A stretch of DNA of 64,000 bases. Origin: Sepioteuthis lessoniana. Its lineage: Eukaryota > Mollusca > Cephalopoda > Myopsida > Loliginidae. The stretch covers positions 23,418,559 to 23,482,558 of the forward strand of contig OY757904.1 of NCBI GenBank assembly GCA_963585895.1, given 5' to 3'. The stretch's first letter is position 1. Every line of letters begins with the position of its first letter. Positions 42,496 through 54,175 of the stretch are shown in pieces. The notes below the pieces were generated by a model, which did no database searches, was not told where the DNA came from, and worked only from the letters and a program-made list of their open reading frames with translations. The translations under genes and the position numbers were made by a program.

Positions 42496-42904
42496 ATACT
42501 TTATTTAAAGTGAAACAACAATGGTTGAAGGCCGTTTATAAAACCGCTGAAAGTTTCAATTGATGTGTACGTGTATATTTGACCATCTGTGTTCATTGTC
42601 ATGGATGTGAGTACTCCTGCGTTCTGATGTTCGGGATTTGTTTTATGCTTAAAGAATGTTTTTGAGGGGGCGTATTCATCACGTATAGGTGAAGTCATGT
42701 AAGAACACGTACAATATTGGTGCTAATTTGTATACGTAGGAAAGTAGCTAAGGATCAAATGACTGGGAATCCACCGAGGCTGTCATATTTTGCAACTGTG
42801 TCTGATGCAATGATTACGCCCATTCTTAAGCTAAAAGATATTTTCTCAAGTGCTGGATGTCTATTGTTTTCAAACATATTTTCTCATACTTCCAATTGCC
42901 CAGG
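42364..42904. other. Spacer with (TA)n tracts
   Basis: (TA)n at 42370-42396 and 42457-42490, separated by an S2/S3-type tail ('ggcattaaataacctacaac', plus strand). No gene. Confidence 0.6.
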
Positions 42905-43345
42905 GGCTGAAGAATACACCGACTACATATCTGCAGAGAGGAAAGACTCCCCAAACGAGTGTCGTGGCTATGACACTAAACAAGCTGATGGTGAGGCTTC
43001 AGTAATTCTGGAGCTTTGGGGAATGCGGTGTACCCCTTCATTGCCATTGCTCCCAGGTCCACTCTTGTTCAGAGTAGTAGCACCTGAGGGGTCCTATCTA
43101 TGGGTCAAATAGAACTAAACTGTGTGCTAGTGCTAAACTGAATTGTTTGAGATGGGACTATTTTGAAATTTAAACTGCGTACTTATGCTAAACTGAATTG
43201 TTTGAAATGGAACTGTTTTTGACATTTAAACCGTGTACTTATGCTAAACTGAAATGTTCGAAATAGAACTGTTTTGTCATTTAACTGTGTGTAAATAAAA
43301 AAAAAAACTATACTTATACTAATGTAAGTTGTTTGAAATAGAACT
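42905..43345 (+). mobile_element. S3 repeat, 3' part interrupted
   Basis: The 5' module and at least three ~55-bp units (43120-43300). Sequence downstream is broken by an inverted S2/S3 tail (43365-43412) and a LINE (43503-44150). The S3 tail reappears at 44255-44360. Confidence 0.68.
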
Positions 43346-43364
43346 TTTTTGTTGTTTTTTTTTG

Positions 43365-43502
43365 TTTTGTTTTACGGCATATCAACCTCATCGGTCATTT
43401 AATGCCGAACCAAGTTAAAGAAAATAAGTCTGAAAAGAAATTCAAAGGAGTGGTCTTATGAATTAATGATAAACTTTTGATAATTAGATAGCTATTTGTC
43501 TT
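43365..43502 (-). mobile_element. S2/S3 tail fragment and spacer
   Basis: 'ttacggcatatcaacctcat' and 'cggtcatttaatgccgaac' are the tail in reverse. The rest is unassigned. Confidence 0.55.
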
Positions 43503-44150
43503 TTTTTTATTAGGAGTTTATTTGTAGGGAATCACGATCATTAACCCCCCCCCAAAAAAAAAAGAAACAAACCCTGAAACAGGTAGGGGAAGGGATCAGT
43601 TTGTTAGAATATATCTAGTAAAGAAAGGGTTTATAGAAGTAATTTGGTCTTATTGTAAATTTCTTTATATTTTTGCGTATAACTTCACTGTTTTTAGAAA
43701 TGTATTCAAATTATTTATTTCAGTGTTTTGGAACAGTTCCTTCATATTGTTTGCACAATAGAAGGTTTTTCTTATATGGGCTAGCTTGGTACATTCGATG
43801 AGAATGTGCTTTACGGTGTATTTGGTCTGGCATACATAACACATTGGTTGTTGTTTTCCTTCGTGTAAATAAGAGAGTGTTATCCTTGTATGACCTATTC
43901 GGAGTCTGGACAATGTAACCTCCTCTTTTCGTTTTTTTATAGCTTTGCTTCCATTCCGCCAGTGTGGGTTTAATTTCTAATATTTTATCATTTTCATTAT
44001 TGTTCCAGCTTTGTTGTCTTTGCTGTAGTATGTATTTATTTATTTTCATTTTAAAGTCTGTATGTGGTATTTTAAATTTCTTTTCAGTGGTTAGGTTTAT
44101 GGTAGACCTGGCTGCTTTATTCGCTTGGTCATTTCCTCTGATGCCAGTTT
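43503..44150 (-). pseudogene. I-like LINE 3' end: RNase H end and zinc-knuckle
   Basis: Minus-strand frames begin with GIRGNDQANKAAR, the last RNase H motif, then ILEIKPTLAEWKQSYKK. They continue with SRLRIGHTRITLSYLHEGK and CYVCQTKYTVKHILIEC, a C-x2-C-x10-H-x4-C knuckle, and end at KLYAKI. A 3' UTR runs to an A-rich end near 43503. RNase H plus this knuckle marks an I/Nimb/Jockey-type LINE, distinct from the RTE copies. One frameshift separates the two frames (43720-44049 and 43665-43913). Confidence 0.72.
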
Positions 44151-44254
44151 AATTTGGGACTCAACATATCTGTATATCATTGTTGTTTGATAAATTCTTC
44201 AATTTACAAACTATTTTTATTATTAATGGGTGATCAAATTTACTATTTTTTAGT

Positions 44255-44365
44255 GATTCAAACACTGATACTGAATCTGAAAACAGAACTGTTTATATGT
44301 ATAAAAATGGAGTTGGCATTAAGTAACCTACAATGGTTTATATGCCATAAAACATAACCGAAGTG
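44255..44365 (+). mobile_element. S3 tail, displaced by the LINE insertion
   Basis: 'gaactgtttatatgtataaa' and 'ggcattaagtaacctacaat' complete the S3 copy that starts at 42905. Confidence 0.6.
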
Positions 44366-44650
44366 ATATTACCTCAAAGTCATTTAATATGTATAGATAG
44401 ATGAACAAAAGGAATGACAATTAAAAATGGTTCTTTGTAGTTATTTATCTTTTGATTGTCCTTAATTAGTTTTGATCTAAGGTCATTGTCAACTGATAAG
44501 ATTTTGCGGAGAAGAATTTTTTAGAAAGTTTTAAAATGGTTTTTAAAGCTTTTTTAAGTTGCACGTAAATTCAATGAATGAAAATTCTTTTCCAGTTATG
44601 CAAGCATCTTCAATTGACTATTTTATGATATTATAGACACTTATTAAGTA
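44366..44650. other. Spacer, nothing recognised
   Basis: AT-rich, no motif. Confidence 0.5.
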
Positions 44651-44654
44651 AAGT

Positions 44655-44900
44655 TGGTGAGCGTCGTCGAGGGTGACCCGAAGGGACCTTTTTAAATAGC
44701 TTCTACACCGAGATGTACGGGAGGGTGATACTCCTTTTCCTGGATTGCTCCACTTTACCCTTAATCCTTAACTTAAAATGTTGAGTGTTAAGTAAGTCGG
44801 CATCAAGTACCATTTTTGAGTCTTTGATATGACTCAACCTGGGATTGAACCCCGGTCTCCCGGACCATTGGCGAACACTTTTCTCATTGACTCTCAATTT
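44655..44900 (-). mobile_element. S4 SINE
   Basis: Minus orientation. Head box B at 'gggattgaacccc' (44842-44854), body 'ggcatcaagtaccattttt', 3' end 'cgtcgagggtgacccgaag'. Confidence 0.75.
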
Positions 44901-45426
44901 AGAAGATATTTGTTTAGCATAACCGAGGTATTTCTCAAAATATCCGTAACTTTTTGGTAAGATATTTAATTTAGGAATTTGTTATTTGTGGTATGCACGT
45001 CGTAACCCTTAGCTGTCCACTTTATATCAAAGCAGTATTTTGGGAATTGTTTAGTTTGATGCTAAAGCCACTTGGAGTCAGTGTTTAGAGAAAGTTTATT
45101 TATTTTCGTGTATTTCTATTATTGCCAACGAATTTTTTTTTCAATTTTTTTTTGTTAGTGTGTCTATTTGTGTATGTGTATGTGTGGTTGTCTACAAGTG
45201 TTCATATATGTGTGTGTGTGTGATCTTTTTCTCGTCTTGAAAGTTTTTCATCCTTTCTTCCACATTCTTACTTTTGCTCCTTCGCTATACGGTTATTCAT
45301 AGCATATTGGAGGGAATCGTTAATAATTATGTTTCATTTCATTGTCCTTTTTAATTTAATCTGATTATATCCTAAACGATACATAAAACTTTTATGCAAT
45401 AGGTTGAAATTCTCAATAATTTTATG

Positions 45427-45462
<36 letters not shown>

Positions 45463-45470
45463 GTGTTATA
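44901..45470. other. Spacer
   Basis: T-rich and (TG)-rich sequence, with (TA)n at 45430-45458. No gene. Confidence 0.5.
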
Positions 45471-45474
45471 CACA

Positions 45475-45846
45475 GCTGCTGTCGATGAGTTCTAGTTGGT
45501 CCACCAAAACTATGGGAACATCGCTTATGAGCTCGTCTCCTCTTCTCCAGCAGTATCCTGCATGTTTTGTCTGTCTAATTTGGATGATTTTAGAGATGGG
45601 AAATAGGTGGCCGTACAGCATTCTTGTGCGATTCCCATATAGTTTTTTTCTCTATGTGCATAATCGGCGTCCACCTGGTCCATCCATATAGTAGAATTGA
45701 CAGGATTACTGCTTGGAAATTTTTTTTTTTTATCGGATAATTTGGACTTCTAAATGATCGATAACCTATCAATAGCAGTTGATGCCTTCGCTACTTGCAT
45801 ATTGATGGCATTTTTAGTAGATGAGATGCTGCTACCTAGGTATGTG
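45475..45846 (-). pseudogene. RTE LINE 3' fragment
   Basis: Minus-strand C-terminal coding from a GSSISSTKNAI equivalent (about 45830) to the DELISDV region. The terminal ~200 bases are missing. Confidence 0.8.
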
Positions 45847-45866
45847 ATCTATCTATCTATCTATCC

Positions 45867-46050
45867 CAAACTCCTCAGCACGAGCAGGATGTGATAATAG
45901 GTCAGTTTTTAAGTGGTGTCTTCATTCATACTTTTCCCAAGGATGTTTGCCTGATAGAAAATGCAAACAGCCACGACCAGGTTTTGAACTTGGGGCGCTG
46001 TGTCCATTTCCTAGGACTGTAGCCATTATACCACGATACACCACGAGCAA
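45867..46050 (-). mobile_element. S1 SINE with internal deletion
   Basis: Tail and head remain (box B 'ccaggttttgaacttgg', box A 'ccattataccacga' in reverse), with the middle of the body deleted. Confidence 0.68.
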
Positions 46051-46059
46051 TTTATCTTT

Positions 46060-46141
46060 CTCACTCTCTTTCTCTTTCACTCTCTCTCTCTCTCTCTCTC
46101 TTTCTCTTTCTATATATATATATGCTGAGCACCTGTGGTTT

Positions 46142-46194
<53 letters not shown>

Positions 46195-46196
46195 GC

Positions 46197-46239
<43 letters not shown>

Positions 46240-46240
46240 C
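46060..46240. repeat. Compound microsatellite (CT)n-(TA)n-(CA)n-(TA)n
   Basis: Four simple tracts in succession, abutting the mariner terminal repeat. Confidence 0.85.
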
Positions 46241-47140
46241 GATGGGCATTCCATAAGTTTTCAAACATTTTGTACAGGCATTAAAAATTGTCTTAGACTC
46301 TAGATAATTCAGTATGTTATTGCTATACATCTTATGAGATGACTGACCAATTTTTATGATTTCAGGTTCAAATGAACAGCTACAGCAGGAATTAGAATAC
46401 ACCCTACTAAAGCTGGGAAATTTTAAAAATGCTATCTGGACATTAGAAGAACGATATGCAATAAAAGTCTGTTTTAAAATTGGAAAAAATGCCAAGCGAT
46501 GAAAGGTGGATCTACTGCTTTGACACAGAGACCAAGAGACAGATTTCCCGGTGGAAGCATGCTGGCTCTTCCAGACCCAAGAAGGCCAGACAGAGCAAAT
46601 TTACCCACAAACTTTTGATGATCCCTTTTTTTTTGACAGCACTGGCATGATCTACATGCACTGGGTTCCCACTGGACAGACAGTCAACAGCAAATACTAT
46701 GTTGATGTTTTAAGGGAGTTCAGGTTGAGATTCCGTCAGAAGAGGCCAGCACTCTTCAATTGGGTCAGTGGCATTTCCACCAGGACAATGCACCAGTCCA
46801 CAGCTCCATCCTTGTCACAGACTATTTGACCAAGATGGGCATGAAAACAGTTCCTCACCCTCCCTATTGTCCAGACCTTGCTCCCTGTGACTTTTGGTTA
46901 TTCCCTAAGCTCAGAGGCTGCCGTTATGAGACAATTGAGGAGATTAAAGAGACTTTGACGAAGGACATAGACACGCTCACACAAGAGGACTTCCATGGGG
47001 CTTTTCAGAAGTTGTTGGAACGGTACAGCAAGTGCATTGTAGCCGGAGGAGATTACTGAGAAGGGGACTAGAGTTTCATGTATGTACTATCAATAAAAGT
47101 GCATATACGACAAAAGTCTGGAAACTTATTTAATGGTCCT

Positions 47141-47144
<4 letters not shown>
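46240..47144 (+). mobile_element. Mariner element, N-terminal deletion
   Basis: Inverted terminal repeats at 46241-46280 and 47103-47142 ('gtctggaaacttatttaatg') are diverged from each other and related to those of the element at 38297. Inside, the first ~20 codons (EERYAIKVCFKIGKNAK) jump directly to SDERW (first catalytic Asp, 46498-46500). The full catalytic part follows, with FFDSTGMIYMHWVPTGQTVN, HQDNAPVH (Asp 46784) and PDLAPCDFWLFP. The DNA-binding region is missing and frames are broken at 46495 and 46760. Confidence 0.85.
46551..47059 (+). pseudogene. Mariner transposase catalytic domain
   Basis: Frames 46551-46829 and 46760-47059 together carry MIYMHWVPTGQTVNSKYYVD and then HQDNAPVHSSILVTDYLTKM and CPDLAPCDFWLFPKLRGCRY. 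Thirty-four residues separate the second and third catalytic Asp, the mariner DD34D signature. The frame ends GGDY with a premature stop. It cuts and joins DNA at TA sites in intact relatives. Confidence 0.82.
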
Positions 47145-47172
<28 letters not shown>

Positions 47173-47750
47173 CGTATATGTGCGTGTGCATGTGTCTGTG
47201 TGTCTGAGACAGAGACAAACAGACAGAGACAGAGAGGGAGAGAAAGAAGGAGGGAGAGAAAACGAAAGAGTGAAAGAAAGTTTGCTGGACTCTGTCAAAT
47301 TTGTAAATGTAAGACAATCAATTAAGTGAATCTTACCAGTTAAAATGTTTATTCTCTCACTCTCGTCGCTGTCATCAATCACAGAGATCCACAAAAAAAC
47401 TATGTGATAACCTTGTGTCGTGCTAAGCTTTGTAAGCATCTACTCGACACAGAATGAAAGCATCTGTTTCGATGATAGATACGTTTCTTTCCTTCCCTGG
47501 AAGTAGTGACGTCAATGTTTTTTGGATGCTCAAAAACAGTGAATTTATTTACCCACCTCCCAGAAAAAAATTTTACCAAACAAAATATATTTTATATTTT
47601 TTCATAGTTTTGCTACATAATGTTTTCGTTTAGCATCTGATCAACCTAATCTCTAAGGTATGGAAACCTATTTTGTATATCTTCATGCTTCAATCAAAGC
47701 TGTATGTATTTGTGCAGCTATGTAGGCGTACATATACCCCAGCAGCCAGT
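47145..47750. other. Spacer
   Basis: (TA)n 47144-47172 and a GA-rich tract 47205-47280. No gene. Confidence 0.55.
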
Positions 47751-47754
47751 TCAT

Positions 47755-47985
47755 TCAGTCGGTGGGGCTTAGAATACGATGACTATTCCCTAGAGAGGAG
47801 TAAGACCCCTCTTAAAAGGCATTTCCTTGGCATGACATTAAATTGTATCAAGTGGTAAAGCTCTAGTTCTGCAGCTCTTGTGAGAGTGGAGTACCCCTAC
47901 ATTACCGTTAATCCCAGGTTCACTTTAACCCCGAGAGGTAATAACTGTTAGTGTCCTATATATGAAGCAAATAAATTTGTTTGCA
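47755..47985 (+). mobile_element. S3 repeat, diverged 5' module
   Basis: 'gagtaccc', 'ttaatcccaggttcacttta' and 'gtgtcctatatatgaa' follow the S3 order. The tandem units are absent. Confidence 0.5.
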
Positions 47986-48109
47986 AATAATTAGTTTTAC
48001 ATAGGAATTTTTGATATCATAAAACCGTGTAGAGAAAAATCTTGGAAACTACACAAAAATAACTTCTTCACATAAAATCACCAAATACGAATTGTTATGC
48101 TGTTAAAAT

Positions 48110-48425
48110 CCATCCATCCATCCATCCATCTATGGATATCCCTAACCCTCTCTCTCCACTTCTCCCTATCGTTCATCGCCTCTGGCAGGTCTTCAGGGCT
48201 ACATCCCGCATCCTCACACTGCTGCTGTATGTATGTTCGAGCTGGTCGTCCTGATTTTGCTCGGCCAGATGTAGGGATCCATAGAAGTACGTCACTTATG
48301 AGCTCGTCCCTTCTTCTTCAGCAGTGTCCTGCATGTCTGGTTCATCTAACTTGGATAGTTTTCATGATGGGAGGCATGTGGCCGTATAGTTGGTGACTTG
48401 TCGGGTGTTGCCGCCAGGTCTTGTT
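48110..48425 (-). pseudogene. RTE LINE 3' fragment
   Basis: The (CCAT)n run at 48110-48132 stands where the tail repeat should be. The minus-strand end frame has the QQCEDAGCSPEDLPEAMND and RRTRHAGHC counterparts and stops at NKTWRQ. Confidence 0.85.
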
Positions 48426-50389
48426 ATTTAACAGCCTTAAAACTACTAGATAGATTCCATTTTAATATTTTTTCAACCAAAAACATAAAGAAAAGGCAGA
48501 TAATCTCAGGGGTCTCTGCTTTTCTAACTGTTGACTTTACCATTGTTAAAGTAAAACGATCTAACTCAATACTTTCAGCTTGTTAACTTAGATGTACTTA
48601 TCTCAGATTATATTTTCATGAGTATTTTTTCAATACATTGTCATAAGAGTTTGGGAATAACAATTTTACTCTTCCGAAAAACCGAGTCTTTTATTTCGTA
48701 TAACTGTAGGGATACGTACATTCTCAGGTGCTAACTTGATTAAATCGGCCACTGATTCTGGTATTGTCTGGAGCAGCTGAGGATCGTAAAAGGTTAGGTA
48801 ATGGTTGCTTTTATAGACATTACTTTTCATACTTCTTACAGTTAAAACGTCATGTGTTCCCAACCCTAAAGAAGCCTCTTCCCTCCGTCAGATTATTTCT
48901 AAGTTGGCCGGGTCTATTAATTATTTCCTAAGGTTGACTGGCTTATTCAGAGAATTTTCTTTCCATTCGTCGAGGAAATACAATTTCTGTTCTTTTGCAC
49001 GGGGCTGTAAATAGGAAATGAAAGCATTTCTTTAAGAATAAACATTTGTTTACTGAAAAAAAGTGTTTTTTTGGAAAATATTTAGAAATTATCAAGATTA
49101 GCTTCGATTTAAAACAATTGATGTGGTAAACAATTTTAATATAAATATAATTTTTCAAACTAATAATCTTGGAACATGTATATATATATATATATATATA
49201 AACTTCTATTACATAAAGTATTGTAACGTGATTTAATATTTATTGGGATAGCGAGTATGCTGTGCGATTAAGAGATATAATTGCCGAGGTAAAATATCCA
49301 TATTGAATCTAACAGCATACGTTTCTTTACAATATGAACAGACATAACATCTATCTATCTATCTATCTAACTATCTCAGTCGGTTTATATCTATCTATCT
49401 CAGGAAAAATACGGACACTACCTAATTTCGCCTTTCCCTTGATACATATAAATTATCTAAAATATACGAGAATGCTCTGGGAATAATGCCTCAGATTCAT
49501 TCCCATGGAAACTACTGTATACACAGGTAGCACAATATTACCATTGTATGGAGAACGTTTTTAAGAACAAAACATACTTTCTTCATTTAGTTACAACCGG
49601 GATTTTAGCCATGTATGCACAAATACATATTTAGTGTACTTGCGAAAGGTTGTTCTACTGGAGTTGACCCTCATTTTCCCAGCGGGAATGACTGTCTTTA
49701 AAAAATATTGTCAAGAAATCAATGAAAAATAACTAAAAAAATCCAAACACTGTTAAACTACAGCTTTCTTTTCATAATGATATATTATCTAAAATATACG
49801 TGACTTGTCCTAAAGGTAATGCCTCAAACTTAATTCCATAGAAATTACAGCATCTGTAAGGAGTACAACAACATCGATGAAGAAAGTTAGATTTCATCTA
49901 TAAAACCTAATTTTTGCCTCCACACTTCTTTTAACTATACATTTTTGCCAGTGATGAAGATACCTGGCAAAAATAACTTGTCGGATTGAAAAAAAAAACA
50001 TTGATAGCGTTGTGCCGGCAAAAGAAGTGCCGGGTCCACCCAGAGGGATACCACCAATTCATTTTTTGAAAACTACAGCGTATATAAAGAGTATTCCAAC
50101 AACTTTAGAGACGGAAGCAATGTTTATTTTAAAAACTATTAGTCCATTGAGCCATGACTGTTGTTGAGAATGTTTCACTTACGTCCTGGTCCATATAAAT
50201 TGTTCCTGTCGCGTGAGTAGTCCATTTTAATCAATTGGATTTCCTTGGATTATAAGATATAATAACTCTTTATTTCGTGGATTGATGTCTATTTTTAAGG
50301 AGCTTGTCATTCTTATCGTTGTCAAGACTGCTGAAATTCATTAGCCATCGTATAATCATGGTGATTAAGCGGTAGGTAATCTGTATTGG
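48426..50389. other. Spacer with a local direct repeat
   Basis: A ~105-bp sequence at 49450-49560 ('ttatctaaaatatacgagaa', 'aataatgcctcagattcat') recurs diverged at 49788-49895. (TA)n 49180-49201 and (TCTA)n 49351-49400. No recognisable gene; short frames near 48666-48960 match nothing that I can name. Confidence 0.5.
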
Positions 50390-50590
50390 TTATGTGCTGG
50401 ACTGTGACTTCGTCGTAAGTTAGTTTGAACTCTCGTCACGTTATTACTTTCACTTTTGGACCAATGCCCATGGTAAGGATATCAAACTCCTTATCCCTCG
50501 AGGTATGAGTTAAATCGTATCACAAGTCTTGTTCGAAATTGAGGGATTTGGCATTAAATAACCCACAATGGTTAAACAAAGAAACTAAAT
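50390..50590 (+). mobile_element. S2 SINE, partial head
   Basis: 'gttagtttgaactctcgtca' (box B), 'cttatccctcgaggtatgag' and tail 'ggcattaaataacccacaat'. Confidence 0.68.
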
Positions 50591-51078
50591 CAGACTAATT
50601 GTGCTTACATTGTTTGGTTTTCATCTATCAGTAAATGTCAATGCGAAAATGGAATGTGATAGAAAATATTGGGTGATTATGAATGTTGACAATCTAAGAG
50701 CAGTAATTTTAGAATATGATTTCTAATAGCCGCTATCTGATTATCAAAGTAGTTGATTGATGTATTGATTGATGTCAACGGCAAGTCAAACCATCTGGAG
50801 TTGTTCTTTCCCCAAAGGTTAGTGTGACAAGGAAATATGATACCCTAGTACTTTTGCCGAGTTGTGGGGGAGGAAGTCAGTGATCGACTATTATAGCAAG
50901 CAAGAATCAGCGGACGATAGTAGTAAGCAGAATAATGGAAAGAAAGGCCATTTCTCCTCCCACCCTCTCTATCATTACAAGGTGATGTGGGCGTGGGAGA
51001 GCCTTACTCTCTATTAGCCATGTTTTTGTCAGCGGGGAGGCAGGCCTTCGACCATGATTGGTACCGAGGAAGTGCCCG
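50591..51078. other. Spacer, nothing recognised
   Basis: No gene or known repeat. Confidence 0.45.
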
Positions 51079-51350
51079 ACAAAAAAAAAAAAAAAAAAAA
51101 AAAAAAAACACGTGGTGAATTTTCAAAGTACGGAAACTAGTTAGTTGCCGTTCATTCATCATGGGATGAAGACGCATCAGAGAGTTGCCGTTCATTCATC
51201 ACGGAATGAAGATGCATCAGAGAGTTGCCGTCCATTCATCACGGAATGAAGACACAAAGTTAGTTGCCGTTCATTCATCACTGGGTGAAGACGCATAAGG
51301 AGTTGCCATTTATTCCTCAAAGGATGAAGACGCATAAGGAGTTGCCTTTG
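51079..51350. repeat. Poly-A and ~50-bp minisatellite
   Basis: An A-run of nearly 30 (51080-51108) precedes five imperfect units. They begin 'agttgccgttcattcatcac' and continue 'ggaatgaagacgcatcagag' at about 51142, 51182, 51222, 51262 and 51300, with a final partial 'agttgcc'. Confidence 0.8.
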
Positions 51351-52429
51351 TTCGTTGAAAAACCAAGAAAATAATTTGGGATGTGAAAAACAAATTCCAA
51401 AATAATGCCGCGCAGAGAATGCAGAGGAAAGAAGCTTATCCTTTGAATGAACTCAGCACTCCGAGGTTTGGTAAGCATCCTTAAACGAATTCCCAAAGGA
51501 AAGACTTGTCCACGAGAAGAGGAACAATTATTAATCTTGGTCTAATCTAAAATAAGACGTGTATCCTTCTACCAACGTGGTATGGAAACCCAATAACAAG
51601 AGGAAAAAGAGAAGAGAATAAATTCCACAGCATCTCAAGTAAGTGAACATACAATTTAAGTATATTCAACTTTATCCTACTGCATTCAAACTGAAATGAT
51701 AAAGTTGAGATTTGGAGCACGAGATCTGCCATTAATTCCCGTAGTCTGCAGGAAAACAGGCTGTGTCTATCGTTATCGAACTACCATCTTACCTTCCGCC
51801 ATTAACAGATATTTTTTGGAGGACCTTCCAGGGATAAAGATATTTTTTGTGGGCTTAGTCCAGGATACGGATATTTTAGTGGAGGCTTCTCCGAGATACA
51901 GAAAGACTTTCTCGCCCCTGACTTTTACCTGAATTCTTTCATTTTGTCTTTGTTTTATTTCTTTCTTTTATTCAATGAAAGAATATTGTTATTAATCTTG
52001 TTAACTCAAACACGGCAGTTGAGAGTCCTTTTTTATTGTGAAGAATAGTGTTTGTCGAAGACCTTGTATTTGAGGGTGAATGCGATCCAGTTAGCTGTGT
52101 TGACTTTTAAAAATTAACCTAGAACTTGCCCAGTAGCTTTAAAATGTGGTTCCACTTGAGAGTTGCTAATATCTGTGACACTAAATAGCGTACGGCAGAC
52201 CACAATCAACGTCTGTGGCCTGCGTTAACTAGTGGACTTGGCGAAAACGAACAGCCCCCTGCAAGCCCGCTGGGAACATGGTGGCATAAGAATAAGGAAT
52301 TGCGTGTATTGTCTGTCTATATTCACATTTTTGTTTATTTTCTCACTAGTCTTTTAACACACATGACATGAGGTATTATAGTCAAATACTAATGATTAGC
52401 AAAAAAATGTATTTCTCCCATTAATAAAA
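51351..52429. other. Spacer
   Basis: No gene recognised. A 78-aa plus frame at 51696-51932 lacks family resemblance. Confidence 0.4.
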
Positions 52430-52620
52430 TCCACCCCAAGTACAACCCCTCCGGGTCACAGTAAACCTTAGAGTGAGAGCAATAAAAGCTACTCCCCATT
52501 CCACAGGGCCGGAGAACTGGATCCTTACAATCAAATAAATGTTAGTCTCATAACCAGAGCATTCCTTTTTGGAGGAGGCCTTGCTCCTCCTCAAGGGGTT
52601 ATCCGTTCCTTTTGTGAAGA
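52430..52620 (-). mobile_element. S3 repeat, diverged 5' module
   Basis: Reverse S3 order: 'cctccgggtcacagtaaac', 'gagagcaataaaagctactc', 'ttgctcctcctcaaggggtt'. Confidence 0.5.
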
Positions 52621-52823
52621 TATCTAATTATGATCTGATAATGATTATGGGGTTATTTGACGGAAATTTCAGCCTGTAGACGTTATAGAATAACATTATT
52701 AATTAGAAGCTTCCCTATCGGTAAGGTTATCTTACGAGTGCAGAATGCAAGTGCTGGTTTATCGACGGTAAAAATATATAGACTGTGGTAGAATTTGAAA
52801 AAAAACATTTTTGTAGCTGAAAA

Positions 52824-53285
52824 TACAGTGTGATTATAAAAAGTGTTGACACCTGTGTGGGAGAAATTTAATATTATAATTACAAAGTTTCCACATATTT
52901 ACCTACTCTGGCAACACATTTCTAGATTTCCACAAGGGTGGTTAAAACAGTGTTAAATATTTCTAATAGATCACCTGTGGAAGCTAACAATAATGTGTTG
53001 ACGGAAATGGTGAACAGGTAAAGTAATTAAATTGGTGACCTTTATCGATGCTGACTCGAATGCTCCCTTTTCAATAGCTACTACACCAAGGTGTAGGGAA
53101 GGGCACCACTTTACCCTTGATCCTTACGTTATAATGCTGAGTGTTAAGCAATGCGGCATCAAGTACCATTTTTGAGTCTTTGGTATGACTCGACCTGGGA
53201 TTAAACCCCTGTCCCCCGGACCACTGGCAAACTCTCTACAAGAAATGCCTATAGAAATGTCAATCTTTTTTAAACACCCTGTGTA
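52824..53285. mobile_element. Non-autonomous TIR element holding an S4 SINE
   Basis: The left end 'tacagtgtgattataaaaag' (52824) and right end 'cttttttaaacaccctgtgta' (53265-53285) are imperfect inverted repeats of ~26 bp flanked by TA, as in Tc1/mariner-type elements. No transposase is inside. The middle is occupied by S4 (53035-53240). Confidence 0.55.
53035..53240 (-). mobile_element. S4 SINE
   Basis: 'tagctactacaccaaggtg', 'gtgttaagcaatgcggcatc' and head 'cgacctgggattaaacccct' in minus orientation. Confidence 0.75.
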
Positions 53286-53509
53286 TTCTACATAAGGCTG
53301 TTATTATGATTTCTATATCAATTGACGTTCCCTTGAAAACAAATAGGAAGCTTAACTTTCGGAGCGTCCGCGTACTTGATTTTCATAGATTTTCTTCCTT
53401 ATTTATTCAAATAGACTGGTGCCTATTTTACAAAACTACTTAATCATCATTTAGCGTTCAAAAAGTGTGTCCTTGAAATGCTCAATTGACCACTTTCACC
53501 GTTCATCAT

Positions 53510-53760
53510 TAATCTAATTCCTGGACAAGACTGATTGCATTTCACTTAGCACTAATACCCTTGGGAAAGGTATGAATCCAATTATTCTCCCTCCAGCTAC
53601 GTGTAAATAGTAGGGCAGACTAGGTTCTTCAGCCTTTGGTGAGGCAACTAGTCTAGGAGAAGGAAAACTCTGAATTCAAACCTGTTAAACTCCGCTTAAA
53701 AAAATTGACCTTGTGTCATATCCTGCCTGAGCGGAGGGGTTGGGTAAATATGATCATTAA
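53510..53760 (+). mobile_element. S1 SINE, plus strand, head truncated
   Basis: It starts at box B ('ctaattcctggacaagactg') and has the whole body and the tail 'gttgggtaaatatga'. Confidence 0.82.
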
Positions 53761-54175
53761 TCTGGATCTGTTATTCTTTTTCTGCGTTTAGAAAGAGAAG
53801 TCGACAATCGTCAGACTTATTTCTACTTACATATACCACATATCGTAGAAACACAGTCACCAAACATCCCGTGATCGTGAGGACAAATTTCTTAACCAAG
53901 CTAACACTGAGCTATTGCTTTCTTTAGTGAACCGGGCCTTAGAATGAAATTTCCCTAGTTAATCCATTAACGTCGATGTGACTCGAGCAAGATAACCCCA
54001 TCAGAAACATTCAGCATCTCACACAACGCTTACTAACAGCAACCATAACTCGACTAATTGTGCAATAACCCATACATCAACGTCTAAACAGTTTGACCTC
54101 TGCAGCATCCGCTTTTAATTACAATGTGATTTGGTCATCGATCTGTAAAGTTGAAAATCACCATCAGATCAGATT

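Noticed and set aside
48830-48960. Gypsy RT thumb similarity ('KLAGSINYFLRLTGLF')
   Set aside because: The resemblance is limited to a few residues, the order of neighbouring motifs is wrong, and no adjacent RT or RNase H exists.
51142-51350. CRISPR-like array
   Set aside because: Units are contiguous without unique spacers, the context is eukaryotic, and no cas genes are present.
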